Positions 33,886 to 41,737 of a stretch of DNA of 46,663 nucleotides are shown here, piece by piece. How positions within the stretch are numbered: the first letter of the stretch is position 1; each line of letters begins with the position of its first letter. Made by a program: the position numbers and the translations under genes. The stretch is from Thiohalomonas denitrificans. GTDB lineage: Bacteria > Pseudomonadota > Gammaproteobacteria > Thiohalomonadales > Thiohalomonadaceae. The notes below the pieces were generated by a model that saw only the letters and a program-made list of their open reading frames with translations, was not told the DNA's origin and did not search any database. The DNA lies in NCBI RefSeq assembly GCF_016841685.1, contig NZ_JAENYR010000023.1, positions 1 through 46,663 on the forward strand. The letters are read 5' to 3'.

Positions 33886-33901
33886 TGGTATAACCATTGC
33901 A
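33886..33901 (+). promoter_or_regulatory. Sigma-54 (-24/-12) promoter of the exported protein gene at 33969
   Basis: TGGTATAACCATTGCA keeps the invariant GG and GC at exact spacing and the TTGCA half of the sigma-54 consensus; positions 4, 6 and 7 deviate. Predicted start near 33913, leaving a leader of about 55 bases to ATG 33969. It faces away from the histidine kinase gene. Confidence 0.7.
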
Positions 33902-33968
33902 CAGGTTCAGACCATGGAAGCGGATGTCCCGCTATTCTAAACAACGCAAACAACGTACCGGAGTGGCT

Positions 33969-34316
33969 ATGCGCCAGCTAATTGGAGCGATTTTGATGAT
34001 GATTCTCTCGGGCGGCACGCAGGCTGCATGCCTGCACGTTATCGAGAGCGGCTTCGAGGTGGATGAGCGTGAGGTTGCCTCCTCCGTATCCTGGCATGCC
34101 GTCATCGAAAATGAGTGTGAGGTTCCTTACGACGCCGATCTCTCGGTCGTTTTCGTGGATGAAAACGGAGAGTCACTCTATGATGTCCAGGACCTGGTAA
34201 CGGTGGGCCGGGGTGAGGCCGCTGAAGCCGGCAAGAAAATCTACATGCCGAGCCAATATCTTCCCCGCATAGCTGAAGTGCATATCAGCATCGAGGAGCG
34301 TGAGCGCCCGTTCTGA
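33969..34316 (+). CDS. Small periplasmic protein with an immunoglobulin-like (FxLYD-type) fold
   Basis: 115 residues from ATG 33969. An in-frame ATG at 33897 would add 24 basic residues and would place the start before the predicted transcription start, so the shorter form is preferred. Signal peptide 1-19 (LIGAILMMILSGGTQAA), then a beta-rich domain with two cysteines (ACLHVIES and ENECEVPYD) and VVFVDENGESLYDVQDLV, similar to FxLYD domains. The cysteines probably form a disulfide. It is divergent from the histidine kinase and preceded by a sigma-54 promoter. With the DUF4168 gene it may make up the local regulon. Function unknown. Confidence 0.75.
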   Translation: MRQLIGAILMMILSGGTQAACLHVIESGFEVDEREVASSVSWHAVIENECEVPYDADLSVVFVDENGESLYDVQDLVTVGRGEAAEAGKKIYMPSQYLPRIAEVHISIEERERPF

Positions 34317-34489
34317 CTCGTACACACCTCCCAAGGTACGGATTTTCACTCGCCTGAAGGTCTCCAGCCCTTCACATCTGAATACCCGGCCCGGGCATTC
34401 TTCAATCCCGCTTCCCGAGGGTAGCCTGCCAGCTGCCGGGAGCCGCCTGCTAGGCTTCGGGGTACCCGCATTCGGAAAAGGAGGTCCGG

Positions 34490-34792
34490 GTGAAGTATCT
34501 GGCAGGGGCGCTGATGCTGTTGGCGGCTCAGCTGCTGGTTACACTGGGGCTGCTCTATTCCGGCATCATAAGCGTTGCCGCCAGCGAGCCACATACGTCG
34601 CTGGTACGCTGGATCCTGGACACCGGCAAAGAGCAGTCGATTCGCAACCACGCCAAGGGGCTGCGACCTTCCGGTCTGGAACTGGCGGGGCAGGCAGAAG
34701 AGGGATTTCTCGCGTATAACCAGATGTGCGTGCCGCGGCGCATATTGCAACACCGAGGCCTTACCAATCGCCAGCGCCCCAAGTACACCTGA
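34490..34792 (+). pseudogene. Cytochrome c remnant cut just before the haem site
   Basis: GTG 34490, with an ideal AAAAGGAGGT ribosome-binding site, encodes a membrane anchor (1-29) and ASEPHTSLVRWILDTGKEQSI, then LELAGQAEEGFLAYNQMCV. This is the start of a small family of membrane-anchored c-type cytochromes whose sequence normally continues to CxTCHG. Here the frame turns into PRRILQHRGLTNRQRPKYT and stops. The first haem cysteine is present, but the rest of CxxCH and the haem pocket are absent, so the product cannot bind haem. The remainder was probably deleted; a repeat element begins 20 bases after the stop. It lies before ctaG and SCO, suggesting a former cytochrome oxidase locus. Confidence 0.65.
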
Positions 34793-34812
34793 AGTGCATG
34801 GATAGCCGAATG

Positions 34813-35083
34813 AAGGGCACTTCTATTCATCCAACACGGTTCTGCTCGCGGCCGTTTTGTCCGCTGGCAAGGCGCAGCGAGTGATGTGTGATTGCTTCAC
34901 ATGAGCGAGCTGTAACGCAGTCCAGCGGGCAAAACGGTCCCGAGCCCGAAGGGTTGGGCCCAAAATCGCCGATCCCGGCGTTGCGCTGCTTGACAAGGGA
35001 GCTAGCCTTGCCTGCGCAGCGCGCCTTGGCCTCGGCGATTTTGGACCCAACAGAATCCGCGTTGGATGAATAGAAGTGCCCTT
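34813..35083. mobile_element. 271-bp MITE-like element with perfect 23-bp inverted termini
   Basis: The first 23 bases (34813-34835, starting AAGGGCACTTCTATTC) are the exact reverse complement of the last 23 (35061-35083). Each half is itself a palindrome: GGCCGTTTTGTCCGCTGG against CCAGCGGGCAAAACGG on the left, and GTTGGGCCCAAAATCGCCGA against its near-complement on the right. No coding capacity and no clear target duplication. The right end is five bases before the ctaG ATG. The same AAGGGCACTTCTAT terminus recurs twice at 43201-43240. Confidence 0.85.
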
Positions 35084-35088
35084 AAGCC

Positions 35089-35982
35089 ATGGACGGTTTC
35101 ATCGAACTGCTCTTTCCCTGGGAGGCCTCGCCACTGATTCTGGTGGGAATCGGGGGCGCGGTTCTGATGTACGGCATCGGTTTGGCCAGGGGGGGATCAC
35201 CCGGACGCTGGCGGGCGATCAGTTTTGTTGCGGGTGTGGCTCTGTTCTACGCAGTGACGCAGACACACTTTGATTACTATTCCCAATACCTCTTCTTTGC
35301 GCATCGCGGCCAGCACCTGGTGCTGCATCACCTGGCCCCTTTTCTGGTTGCCCTGTCGGCACCGGGGCCGGTGCTGGCGGCTGCGCTTCCGGATTGCCGT
35401 ATATCCGGCAGTGCGCATCGGCACGCCAAAGGTTTCGTGGCGAAGCTCTATCGAGGTTTCCAGAACCCGTGGCTGGCCGGCACGCTGTTTGTCGGCCTCA
35501 TCGCCTTCTGGCTGATACCGGGCGTTCACTTCGATGCCATGCTGAGCCGCCGTCTCTACTGGATCATGAACTGGAGCATGGCTCTGGACGGGCTGCTGTT
35601 CTGGTGGCTGGTCTTTGCCCGCAATCCGGCCGGTGCGACACCCCATCTGACCTTCGGTAGCCGCGTATTGCTGCTGACGTTGATCATTCCGCCGCAAATG
35701 CTGATTGGCGCTACTCTCGCGTTTAGCGAACAGTCGCTGTTTGATGTCTACGATGTGTGCGGGCGGGCGTTTCCGATTGCACCCATGGACGATCAGCAGC
35801 TGGGCGGACTGATCATCTGGGTACCGGCGGTGATGATGAGCATGGCGGGCGTACTGATTCTTCTGGCCCGGCAGCTGGGCGACGGTTCGCACGAGAGGGC
35901 AGGCGATAACGAGTCGGTGGCACTCGGCCGAATTCGTCAAGAGCGCCACGGAGATCACGGAGCACAAGGGGGAGAAAGGTGA
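35089..35982 (+). CDS. Cytochrome c oxidase assembly protein, CtaG (caa3) family
   Basis: 297 residues with seven hydrophobic segments and the caa3_CtaG hallmarks: THFDYYSQYLFFAHRGQHLVLHHLAPFL, rich in the His residues that may bind copper, WIMNWSMALDGLLFWW and GRAFPIAPMDDQQLGGLIIW. It helps insert copper or mature the oxidase in the inner membrane. The start codon follows the MITE end directly, so no ribosome-binding site remains. The last 30 residues (SHERAGDNES... GDHGAQGGER) are hydrophilic and partly encoded by a GCCACGGAGATCACGGAG repeat-like stretch, so the tail may have been extended by repeat sequence. Confidence 0.85.
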   Translation: MDGFIELLFPWEASPLILVGIGGAVLMYGIGLARGGSPGRWRAISFVAGVALFYAVTQTHFDYYSQYLFFAHRGQHLVLHHLAPFLVALSAPGPVLAAALPDCRISGSAHRHAKGFVAKLYRGFQNPWLAGTLFVGLIAFWLIPGVHFDAMLSRRLYWIMNWSMALDGLLFWWLVFARNPAGATPHLTFGSRVLLLTLIIPPQMLIGATLAFSEQSLFDVYDVCGRAFPIAPMDDQQLGGLIIWVPAVMMSMAGVLILLARQLGDGSHERAGDNESVALGRIRQERHGDHGAQGGER

Positions 35983-35989
35983 TCAGACG

Positions 35990-36622
35990 GTGACTTGCGA
36001 GCCGCAAATCTCACAACGAAAACAAGACCCATCGGGTCGGTGGCGATACGGGCTTTTTTGGTTGCGCGCAGTGTTGCTGACGCTCCTTGTGGCCAGCTGT
36101 AATAGCGAGCCCTGGCAGACCAGGGATATCTCCGGACTGATGCCATCGCTCGAGTTTCAGTTATCGGCTGTCAATGGCGAGAGCTTGTCCGAGGCGGACC
36201 TGCAGGGTCGAGTCGTGCTGTTGCTCTTCGGCTATACGTCCTGCCCGGACATCTGTCCGACCAACCTCGCACAACTCGCCGCACTCAAGCGGCGCCTGCC
36301 CGCGAGCCAGGTCGAAGCGGTGCAGATACTCTTCGTTTCGGTCGACCCGCAGCGAGATAGCCCGACAACGCTGGCTACGTTCGCCGGTTATTTCGAGGCA
36401 GAGATCATCGCCGCTACCAGCACACCGGACCGATTGCGAGCGCTGAGTCGCCGTTACCGCACTACCTTCAGCTACGGTGAGGCCGATGCGGATGGTTTTT
36501 ACGAGGTAACCCACTCGAGCGGCGTCTATGTCTTCGACCAAAACGGCGCAGCGCGGTTGCTATTTCGCCCTGGCGATTCGGTCGAACAGATGGCGGCCGA
36601 CCTGACTCGACTGCTGAAGTGA
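35990..36622 (+). CDS. SCO1/SenC/PrrC copper chaperone-like thioredoxin-fold protein
   Basis: 210 residues from GTG 35990. A hydrophobic segment (about 22-36) ends in LVASC, a lipobox-like site (C37), so it is probably membrane-anchored with the rest in the periplasm. The SCO core contains FGYTSCPDICPT (CxxxC), VSVDPQRDSPTTLATF and the third copper ligand His in EVTHSSGVYVFD. SCO proteins deliver copper to the CuA site of cytochrome c oxidase. It starts 7 bases after the ctaG stop and is co-transcribed with it. No oxidase subunit gene is within the window. Confidence 0.9.
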   Translation: MTCEPQISQRKQDPSGRWRYGLFWLRAVLLTLLVASCNSEPWQTRDISGLMPSLEFQLSAVNGESLSEADLQGRVVLLLFGYTSCPDICPTNLAQLAALKRRLPASQVEAVQILFVSVDPQRDSPTTLATFAGYFEAEIIAATSTPDRLRALSRRYRTTFSYGEADADGFYEVTHSSGVYVFDQNGAARLLFRPGDSVEQMAADLTRLLK

Positions 36623-36741
36623 TTCGAAAAACGAACCCAACTTAGCTACGGGTGTGCCGGATTGATCTGCGACCGATCTTTGGAAAATAGCCGGGCGTCG
36701 TTGGAAAGGTGATGGGAAATTCGAGGGGCGGGAGGTGGGGA

Positions 36742-36782
36742 GGGGGCGACCGTTGCCTGCGTGAAGCCTCGGTCGCACCCCC
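36742..36782 (-). terminator. Stem-loop after the histone-like gene
   Basis: GGGGGCGACCG (36742-36752) pairs with CGGTCGCACCCCC (36770-36782) with one bulge. It begins 17 bases beyond the TAA (36800-36802) of the minus-strand gene. No U-run follows. A likely 3' end for that gene; it may also serve the SCO transcript from the other side. Confidence 0.6.
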
Positions 36783-36799
36783 TATGCAGCCTTTGCGGT

Positions 36800-37315
36800 T
36801 TATGACGTCTTGGGAGCAGTTTTCTTTCGACGCGAGGTCTTTTTCTTTGCAGTTCCTTTTTTGCGAGTAGCAGCGGCTTTCTTGTCGAAATCCCGCAGTG
36901 CTTTGGTTACTTCCCGTTGACGCTGCTGTTCCAGCTTGTCTTCAACCTTACGCACCGCGTCGAGTCGGCCCTTGGCGATGCGGAGTTCCTGTGCCGCCTG
37001 CCTGGCGGCCGCTTTGGCTTCCTGGACTTCCGCACGGCGTGACTGAACAGCGTTGCGGGCGTTGACTACGCTAGCCTGGTTGGGTGTCTTCGCCTTGGCA
37101 CGAGCCGTTTCCAGGCGGGCCTTCACCTTGTCCAGCATCTGCTCGGCTTTTTCGCTCTGACGTTCGGCCTGATCAGCAGTCTTTTCAGCGGCGGTATACG
37201 CCTGTAGAGCCTGTGCCATTTCAGCCGATGCGGAAACAGCCGGCGCGGCTTTGCGTTTCGGTGCAACCGTTTTCTTTGCTACCGCTCTCTTTGCACTCTT
37301 TTTCTTTGCTGCCAT
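36800..37315 (-). CDS. Lys/Ala-rich histone H1-like coiled-coil protein
   Basis: 171 residues with basic Lys/Arg tails at both ends (MAAKKKSAKRAVAKKT and KKGTAKKKTSRRKKTAPKTS) flanking a long uninterrupted helix (about 30-145) rich in Ala, Glu, Gln and Arg and predicted to form a coiled coil. It resembles AlgP/Hc1-like histone H1 homologues, which bind DNA nonspecifically. It is expected to be nucleoid-associated. The ribosome-binding site AGGGAGTAAGCA precedes the ATG. Single-gene unit with its own terminator-like stem; not functionally linked to neighbours by anything I can see. Confidence 0.75.
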   Translation of the reverse strand: MAAKKKSAKRAVAKKTVAPKRKAAPAVSASAEMAQALQAYTAAEKTADQAERQSEKAEQMLDKVKARLETARAKAKTPNQASVVNARNAVQSRRAEVQEAKAAARQAAQELRIAKGRLDAVRKVEDKLEQQRQREVTKALRDFDKKAAATRKKGTAKKKTSRRKKTAPKTS

Positions 37316-37671
37316 TGCTTACTCCCTAATCGGTTTTATCATGGGCGCGGATATTGTGTGACAAAACGCAGGCAAAAAGAAAATTTTTCTTGAACAAAAT
37401 GCGTTTTTTGACTGGAAAAGATCCATATAGAGAAGAATGGCTCATTGAAATCGTGTTTGTCCAATGGAAATCAGGTCTTTTCCATTGCATCGAACATGTT
37501 TGCCGTCCCCCGAACCCGTTTTCGTTTTAATGATCCTGAAGCGATTTCGTCATCCTGGTTCGCTTGGCGACTTCGTTCTCACCGCCAACTGCATTCAGGT
37601 GTCCATCGGATTCGGTCGGGTGGCCAAGATGTTGAAGAAGTTGGCAGCGAGGCGACGCATAAGAAGGTTGC
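37316..37671. other. Promoter-side gap of the histone-like gene
   Basis: 356 bases without a convincing gene. The part next to 37315 is AT-rich (AAATTTTTCTTG, TTTTTTGACTGG), as expected for a strong promoter of the minus-strand gene; TTGTCA and TGATAA spaced 17 bases apart (minus strand, ending about 20 bases before the ATG) is a possible core. Toward 37672 is the end of the zinc operon; no clear terminator is seen. Confidence 0.4.
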
Positions 37672-38466
37672 CTATATTGAACGGCCTCGGGCCGTTTCGA
37701 CCAATGCCATCCCGATCAGAAGGAGCGCCACTAATGCCGGTCCGAAGGGCTGATCGAAATAGAGGGCGAGGGCAAAGGCGATCAGGTATCCGAGGGTGCC
37801 GGTTACCAGCGCGATGATCAGTGTGCCACGCCAGCTTGGCGCGGTTCGGAAGGCTAACCAGGGAGGGAGGAAGACCAGGGCGAATGCGCCCATGAGGCCA
37901 ACGGTCCCCGTGCCGACGGCCATTCCCACTGCTACCAGCAGATCAAATCCCAAATGCCAGCGCCAGGCGAACCGATGGTTGGCTTGCCCCTGGCCGGGGA
38001 AGAATTCCGTTCGAATCAGGTGTGGCATCAGCTTGGGAAGCAGGGCGATGGTCAATAGCATCAGGAGTGATGCGGCCACCAACTGCGCGGTGCCGGCAAA
38101 GTAGAGTTGCCCTTCGACGAGGGCGTGTCCCATTGAACTGCCGAGGGTGGTGTTGGCGGCGAGGAGCAGGGTGGTGCTCCAGCCTACCAGGATCATGGCG
38201 GCGTAAATGGTATTGCCTTGAATGCGGCCGAAGGTTTTCAACAGAGCGCCTGCGGCGGCCCCCATCGGCCCGCCCGCTACCGCCGGAATACCGAATGCGA
38301 GTCCCGCCAGGGCACTGGCGCCCGCCAAGTGGGCGAGCCCGAGTGCCGCCAGCCACTCATTGCGCAGGCGCAGCAGTACGCCGATCAACGGGAGCACTGC
38401 GGCAAGGATCAGACCGACCAGAAAGGGGATCTGAAACAGGGGATCGATCAGTGCGTCGGGATTCAT
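37672..38466 (-). CDS. znuB: Zinc/manganese ABC transporter permease (ZnuB-like)
   Basis: 264 residues from ATG 38466, which overlaps the ATPase stop as ATGA. About eight membrane helices; typical family features are GVLLRLRNEWLAALGLAHLAGASALAG and VGTGTVGLMGAFALVFLPPWLAFR. It forms the channel of a cluster-9-type metal-uptake ABC importer. Last gene of the operon with znuC and znuA, under the Zur box at 41719. Confidence 0.85.
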   Translation of the reverse strand: MNPDALIDPLFQIPFLVGLILAAVLPLIGVLLRLRNEWLAALGLAHLAGASALAGLAFGIPAVAGGPMGAAAGALLKTFGRIQGNTIYAAMILVGWSTTLLLAANTTLGSSMGHALVEGQLYFAGTAQLVAASLLMLLTIALLPKLMPHLIRTEFFPGQGQANHRFAWRWHLGFDLLVAVGMAVGTGTVGLMGAFALVFLPPWLAFRTAPSWRGTLIIALVTGTLGYLIAFALALYFDQPFGPALVALLLIGMALVETARGRSI

Positions 38467-39029
38467 GGCTTCAGCTCCAGTACGCGACTGCACGCTGCCC
38501 TGAGAAATTCACGTTCATGGCTGACGAGCAGGACCGTGCGGTGTTTCGACTCTGCACGCAGGATTTCGATGAGGAGGCTTTCGCTTTTCGGATCCAAATT
38601 GTTGGTGGGTTCGTCCAGCAGGACCAGGTCGGCGTGGCCCCCAAGCGCAGCCCAGACACTCAGCAATTGAAATTGCCCGCCGCTCAATTCATCGATACGC
38701 CGGTTGAGCCAGGACCTGAGCCGTTCGGGTGGTGATTCTCGATCGGCCCCGGCATAGTGCAGGTACTCCCGGCCGGTGAACGGCATCTCCTCCCGGCGAA
38801 CCGGTCGCTGGTCCTGGAAAGCAAGGTTCAGTCCGTTCGCCTTGTACAGCGTGCCGGAAAAGATCCGGGCGCCGCCGACCAGGGATTTGAGAAGGGTCGA
38901 TTTACCGGAGCCGTTCGGCCCCCAGAGTCCGACCACTTCGCCGCGGGCGAGGGTAAACGACAGCGGGCCGGAAACCGGTCCGCCGTAGCCTGCCGTCAGA
39001 GCTTCGGCCATGAGCAGTGGTCGGGTCAC
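38463..39029 (-). CDS. znuC: Zinc ABC transporter ATP-binding protein (short ZnuC-like)
   Basis: 188 residues from GTG 39029, which overlaps the znuA TGA as GTGA; an in-frame ATG 39011 gives 182. Walker A GPNGSGKST, Q-loop NLAFQDQRP, signature LSGGQFQLL, Walker B LVLLDEPTNNLD and the switch His in VSHERE are all present, so it is catalytically complete. It is clearly shorter than ordinary ZnuC (about 250 residues) because the C-terminal regulatory extension after the H-loop is missing. It energises zinc import with the downstream permease. Confidence 0.85.
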   Translation of the reverse strand: MTRPLLMAEALTAGYGGPVSGPLSFTLARGEVVGLWGPNGSGKSTLLKSLVGGARIFSGTLYKANGLNLAFQDQRPVRREEMPFTGREYLHYAGADRESPPERLRSWLNRRIDELSGGQFQLLSVWAALGGHADLVLLDEPTNNLDPKSESLLIEILRAESKHRTVLLVSHEREFLRAACSRVLELKP

Positions 39030-39937
39030 GGCCGGTTTGCCGCGAGCGCCACCACCCAGCGCTCGATATGGGCCAGATAGCCTTTGCCGTCCGCCTCCAG
39101 GGGCGGTTCGGTAGTCAGGCTGACCCGTTTCCAGCCCAGGGTTTGCGCCAGCTTTTCGGGGGCGCGGGATGAATAATAGGGCGCATGGATCACCATCCCG
39201 TCCCTGTCCGAGAGCCGCTCTGACAGCTTGCGGATATGTCGGGCCGTGGGAGGAACGCCGGGGACCGGCTCTATGTAGCCCAGGATGGGCACACCCAGAC
39301 GGGCGAACAGGTAATCGGCATCCCTGTGATAGAGCAGGGCACCGGGCGCATCCGCTACCGCAGCCTTCCACCCCGGCAGATGCTGGTTTATTTCCCGAAT
39401 GAATGCTGCGGCTCGCTGGCGGAATTCCTCTGTGTGGTTCGGCGTCAGTTCCGCGAGTCGCTCGGCGAGCGCTTGGGCGATGTCGGCCATGCGCAGTGGA
39501 TCCATGTTTACATGGGGGTTGCCGGTGGGGTGTACATCACCATGAGCCCGATCGGCAGAAGCCCCGGCGCCATCCAGGGGAACTTGTGCTGCAGCTTCAA
39601 AATAGCCGCGGCGGCCGGGCAGGATTGCCGGATTCGCCGCCTGCCGGAGGGCGACCGGCAGCCAGCCGGTCTCCAGTTCCGCACCGATGGCGACCACCAG
39701 ATCCGCGCGGCGCAGATCCCGAATCATGCTCGGGCGGGCCTGCAGGTGGTGGATGTCCCGGTCCGGCGGTGCCAGTACCGTCAGGCGAGTGTGATCGGCC
39801 CCCACCTCCCGCACCAGAGCGCCCATGGAGGAGCTGGTAGCGACCACATTCAGGGTTTGTGCGTGGGTACCGCCGAGCAGGAATAGGGCCAGAAGGGGCA
39901 GTACAAGGATTGGTATTTTGCGTCGTGGCATGGCCAT
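39026..39937 (-). CDS. znuA: Zinc-binding periplasmic protein (ZnuA-like)
   Basis: 303 residues: signal peptide 1-26 (ending GGTHAQ), a cluster-9 metal-binding lobe with the ligand His in PPDRDIHHLQARPS (H63/H64), a loop with AHGDVHPTGNPHVNMDP (H132, H136, H142) and HRDADYLF (H204). The middle loop is shorter than the long His-rich loop of E. coli ZnuA. It captures Zn2+ in the periplasm and hands it to ZnuB. It starts 8 bases before the outer-membrane gene's stop and overlaps the ATPase start. Confidence 0.88.
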   Translation of the reverse strand: MAMPRRKIPILVLPLLALFLLGGTHAQTLNVVATSSSMGALVREVGADHTRLTVLAPPDRDIHHLQARPSMIRDLRRADLVVAIGAELETGWLPVALRQAANPAILPGRRGYFEAAAQVPLDGAGASADRAHGDVHPTGNPHVNMDPLRMADIAQALAERLAELTPNHTEEFRQRAAAFIREINQHLPGWKAAVADAPGALLYHRDADYLFARLGVPILGYIEPVPGVPPTARHIRKLSERLSDRDGMVIHAPYYSSRAPEKLAQTLGWKRVSLTTEPPLEADGKGYLAHIERWVVALAANRP

Positions 39938-39945
39938 ACTCCTCT

Positions 39946-41337
39946 CTAAAAGGTATGGGCACCGTGGGCACCCAGGCTCATCGTGTACTGCAGGTAGACG
40001 GTATCGAAGGTCTCCCGCTCCTGTTCCACGCTCATGTCGGCCCTGGAGTATTGCAGGCGCAGCTGTGAGAATTCACTGGGCGTCCAGCTGAGGGCGGCCG
40101 TCCAGCGGCTGGAGTCGTCATACTCGTCCAGGGTGGCTCCGCCGCTCTCCTTCCGGTTTTCGAACACGCCTACCCGGTCGTAGCGCAGTCCCGCCTGCCA
40201 GCGCGGGGCAATGCCGTAGAGCCCCTGGAGATAGAAGCCGTCCTCCGTGAAGCGGCGCTCGGCACCGACTATCGAAGCATTGGATTCGTGGTAGGCCACA
40301 TGCAGTTCCTTGCGTTGCCACAGGTACTCGGCCTGGAGCTTGATGTCGCCGGCACCGTAGCCGCGCCCGGCATCGTACTTGTAGATGCTATCCAGACCCC
40401 ACATCGAGGCATCGCCTTCCAGGGCATGCTCCACCGGTTCCTCGTGTTCTTCCTGATGTTGGCCCGCCCAGGCGCTCCAGCCGCCGAGTTGCAGGGCGTG
40501 GTTGTAGCCCAGCTCTGGGGAGACCTTTACGAAGGCGGTGGCCAGACGCGGCCCCCTCTCCTCGTCATCGAGATTCAATGGGTCGCCCTCTTCGACGAGC
40601 GCCCCCAGTTTTTCCTGCTCGCCCTGCAGCAGCTCCAGTCCGAACAGGGTGTAGGTGTTCCAGTCGGGTAGCCAGGTGACCTGCGCCCCGGTATCCCGAA
40701 GGCCGTGGTCGCCCAGCAGATTGAGGTAGGCCAGGTTCTGGTCGACGAAATCCCACTGGTGGGGGTGCTGATTGTTGGCGTAACCGATATCGGAGAAAAA
40801 CTTGCCCGCCTTCACCTTCAGTCCCGCCGGCAGGCCGCGGGTCTGCAGCCATGCTTCCTCCAGCTCTACATCGCCATCGGAGGAGATGGCCAGGTTGGCG
40901 GTTGCGTCGAAGTAGGGATCGACCGTGGCCGAGAAGACCAGCTCGGTGTCGCCGAGATTGAAGCCCTGCTCGGAGCCACCATGTTCGTGACCATGGCCAT
41001 CATCATGCCCGTGGGCATCGTGAATACCGTCGGCAGCGCCAAACCGCTTCGCGCCTTCGCCGTCGATGCTGTCGGCGTAGTAGTTGCCGTTCAGGATCAG
41101 TGAAATTTGCGGGTTGAATTTCGTGCCCGAAGTCACTGCACCATAGCTTGGCCGTTCGTCGGCGCGGGAAGCTTTATACGCTTGCTGCGCTTCGAGCTCG
41201 GCGATGCGCTCTTCATAGTCGGTTCGCATCTGTTCGAGTATGCGTTTGATGCCGGTGATGTCGGCCTCGGCGTGAGCACCCACCGGTAGTGCCAGCGCCG
41301 CAGCAATGGCGGCGCTGATAAGCGTTCTGTCGTTCAT
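39946..41337 (-). CDS. His-rich zinc-regulated outer-membrane beta-barrel protein
   Basis: 463 residues from ATG 41337, preceded by AGGGGA. Signal peptide 1-22 (ending VGAHA), a short coiled coil (ITGIKRILEQMRTDYEERIAELEAQQ), then a porin-like barrel of amphipathic strands ending in aromatic TF as outer-membrane proteins do. A loop near residue 110 reads DAHGHDDGHGHEHGG, an obvious metal-binding stretch. Position between the Zur-boxed first gene and znuA indicates that it carries zinc across the outer membrane, without a TonB plug domain. Family level: zinc-regulated TonB-independent OMP (resembles annotated 'zinc-regulated outer membrane protein'). Confidence 0.75.
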   Translation of the reverse strand: MNDRTLISAAIAAALALPVGAHAEADITGIKRILEQMRTDYEERIAELEAQQAYKASRADERPSYGAVTSGTKFNPQISLILNGNYYADSIDGEGAKRFGAADGIHDAHGHDDGHGHEHGGSEQGFNLGDTELVFSATVDPYFDATANLAISSDGDVELEEAWLQTRGLPAGLKVKAGKFFSDIGYANNQHPHQWDFVDQNLAYLNLLGDHGLRDTGAQVTWLPDWNTYTLFGLELLQGEQEKLGALVEEGDPLNLDDEERGPRLATAFVKVSPELGYNHALQLGGWSAWAGQHQEEHEEPVEHALEGDASMWGLDSIYKYDAGRGYGAGDIKLQAEYLWQRKELHVAYHESNASIVGAERRFTEDGFYLQGLYGIAPRWQAGLRYDRVGVFENRKESGGATLDEYDDSSRWTAALSWTPSEFSQLRLQYSRADMSVEQERETFDTVYLQYTMSLGAHGAHTF

Positions 41338-41372
41338 GGTATTCCCCTGGTGATAAAATGATCGGTTTCCGG

Positions 41373-41699
41373 TTATGAACCGTGCGCCGGTGGTGCGCGG
41401 CCTTGGTAACCGGAAATCCACCGCACAATCAGGGGTGTCTGCGTCGCTGCTTTCGGGGCGACGCCGGATAGACGTGGAAAGGAAAGAGGGGAAGGGGTAG
41501 TGGAATGGGTGTGCGCCAGACCGCCGCCCACCAGGCAGATTTCACAAGCGGCTTCATCGGAGCCGCTGGAGAGGTGTTCCAGTTCATGGCCGAAAAGCCA
41601 GGACTGCGCCCCGAGCAGCGCCAACGCGAACAGCAGTACCGCCCAGCCACGGTGGCAGCGTGAGGGGCTGTGTCGGGGTGTATCCGCGAAGCGATGCAT
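41373..41699 (-). CDS. Small membrane/periplasmic protein with CxxC (DUF2946-like), first gene of the zinc operon
   Basis: 108 residues from ATG 41699; longer frames from further upstream would cross the Zur box. One hydrophobic segment (about 18-37), then HELEHLSSGSDEAACEICLVGGGLAHTHSTT, with a CEIC pair and several His residues suited to metal contact. This pattern resembles DUF2946-type proteins found next to metal transporters. Role in zinc handling is inferred from the operon. The gene is followed by the outer-membrane barrel after 35 bases. Confidence 0.65.
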   Translation of the reverse strand: MHRFADTPRHSPSRCHRGWAVLLFALALLGAQSWLFGHELEHLSSGSDEAACEICLVGGGLAHTHSTTPSPLSFPRLSGVAPKAATQTPLIVRWISGYQGRAPPAHGS

Positions 41700-41718
41700 T
41701 GATTCGGGGCGGCTAAAA

Positions 41719-41737
41719 AATGTTATGTTATAACGTG
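41719..41737 (-). promoter_or_regulatory. Zur-type operator
   Basis: GTTATGTTATAAC (41722-41734) is a perfect GTTAT-N3-ATAAC palindrome, matching the core GTTATANTATAAC known for gammaproteobacterial Zur boxes. It lies about 22 bases upstream of ATG 41699 at the head of the zinc operon, so zinc-loaded Zur would block transcription. No zur gene is in the window. Confidence 0.82.

Noticed and set aside
34897-34960. tRNA- or riboswitch-like folding in the 34813-35083 region
   Set aside because: The folding is explained by the nested palindromes of the MITE; no cloverleaf, anticodon arm or T-loop consensus is present.
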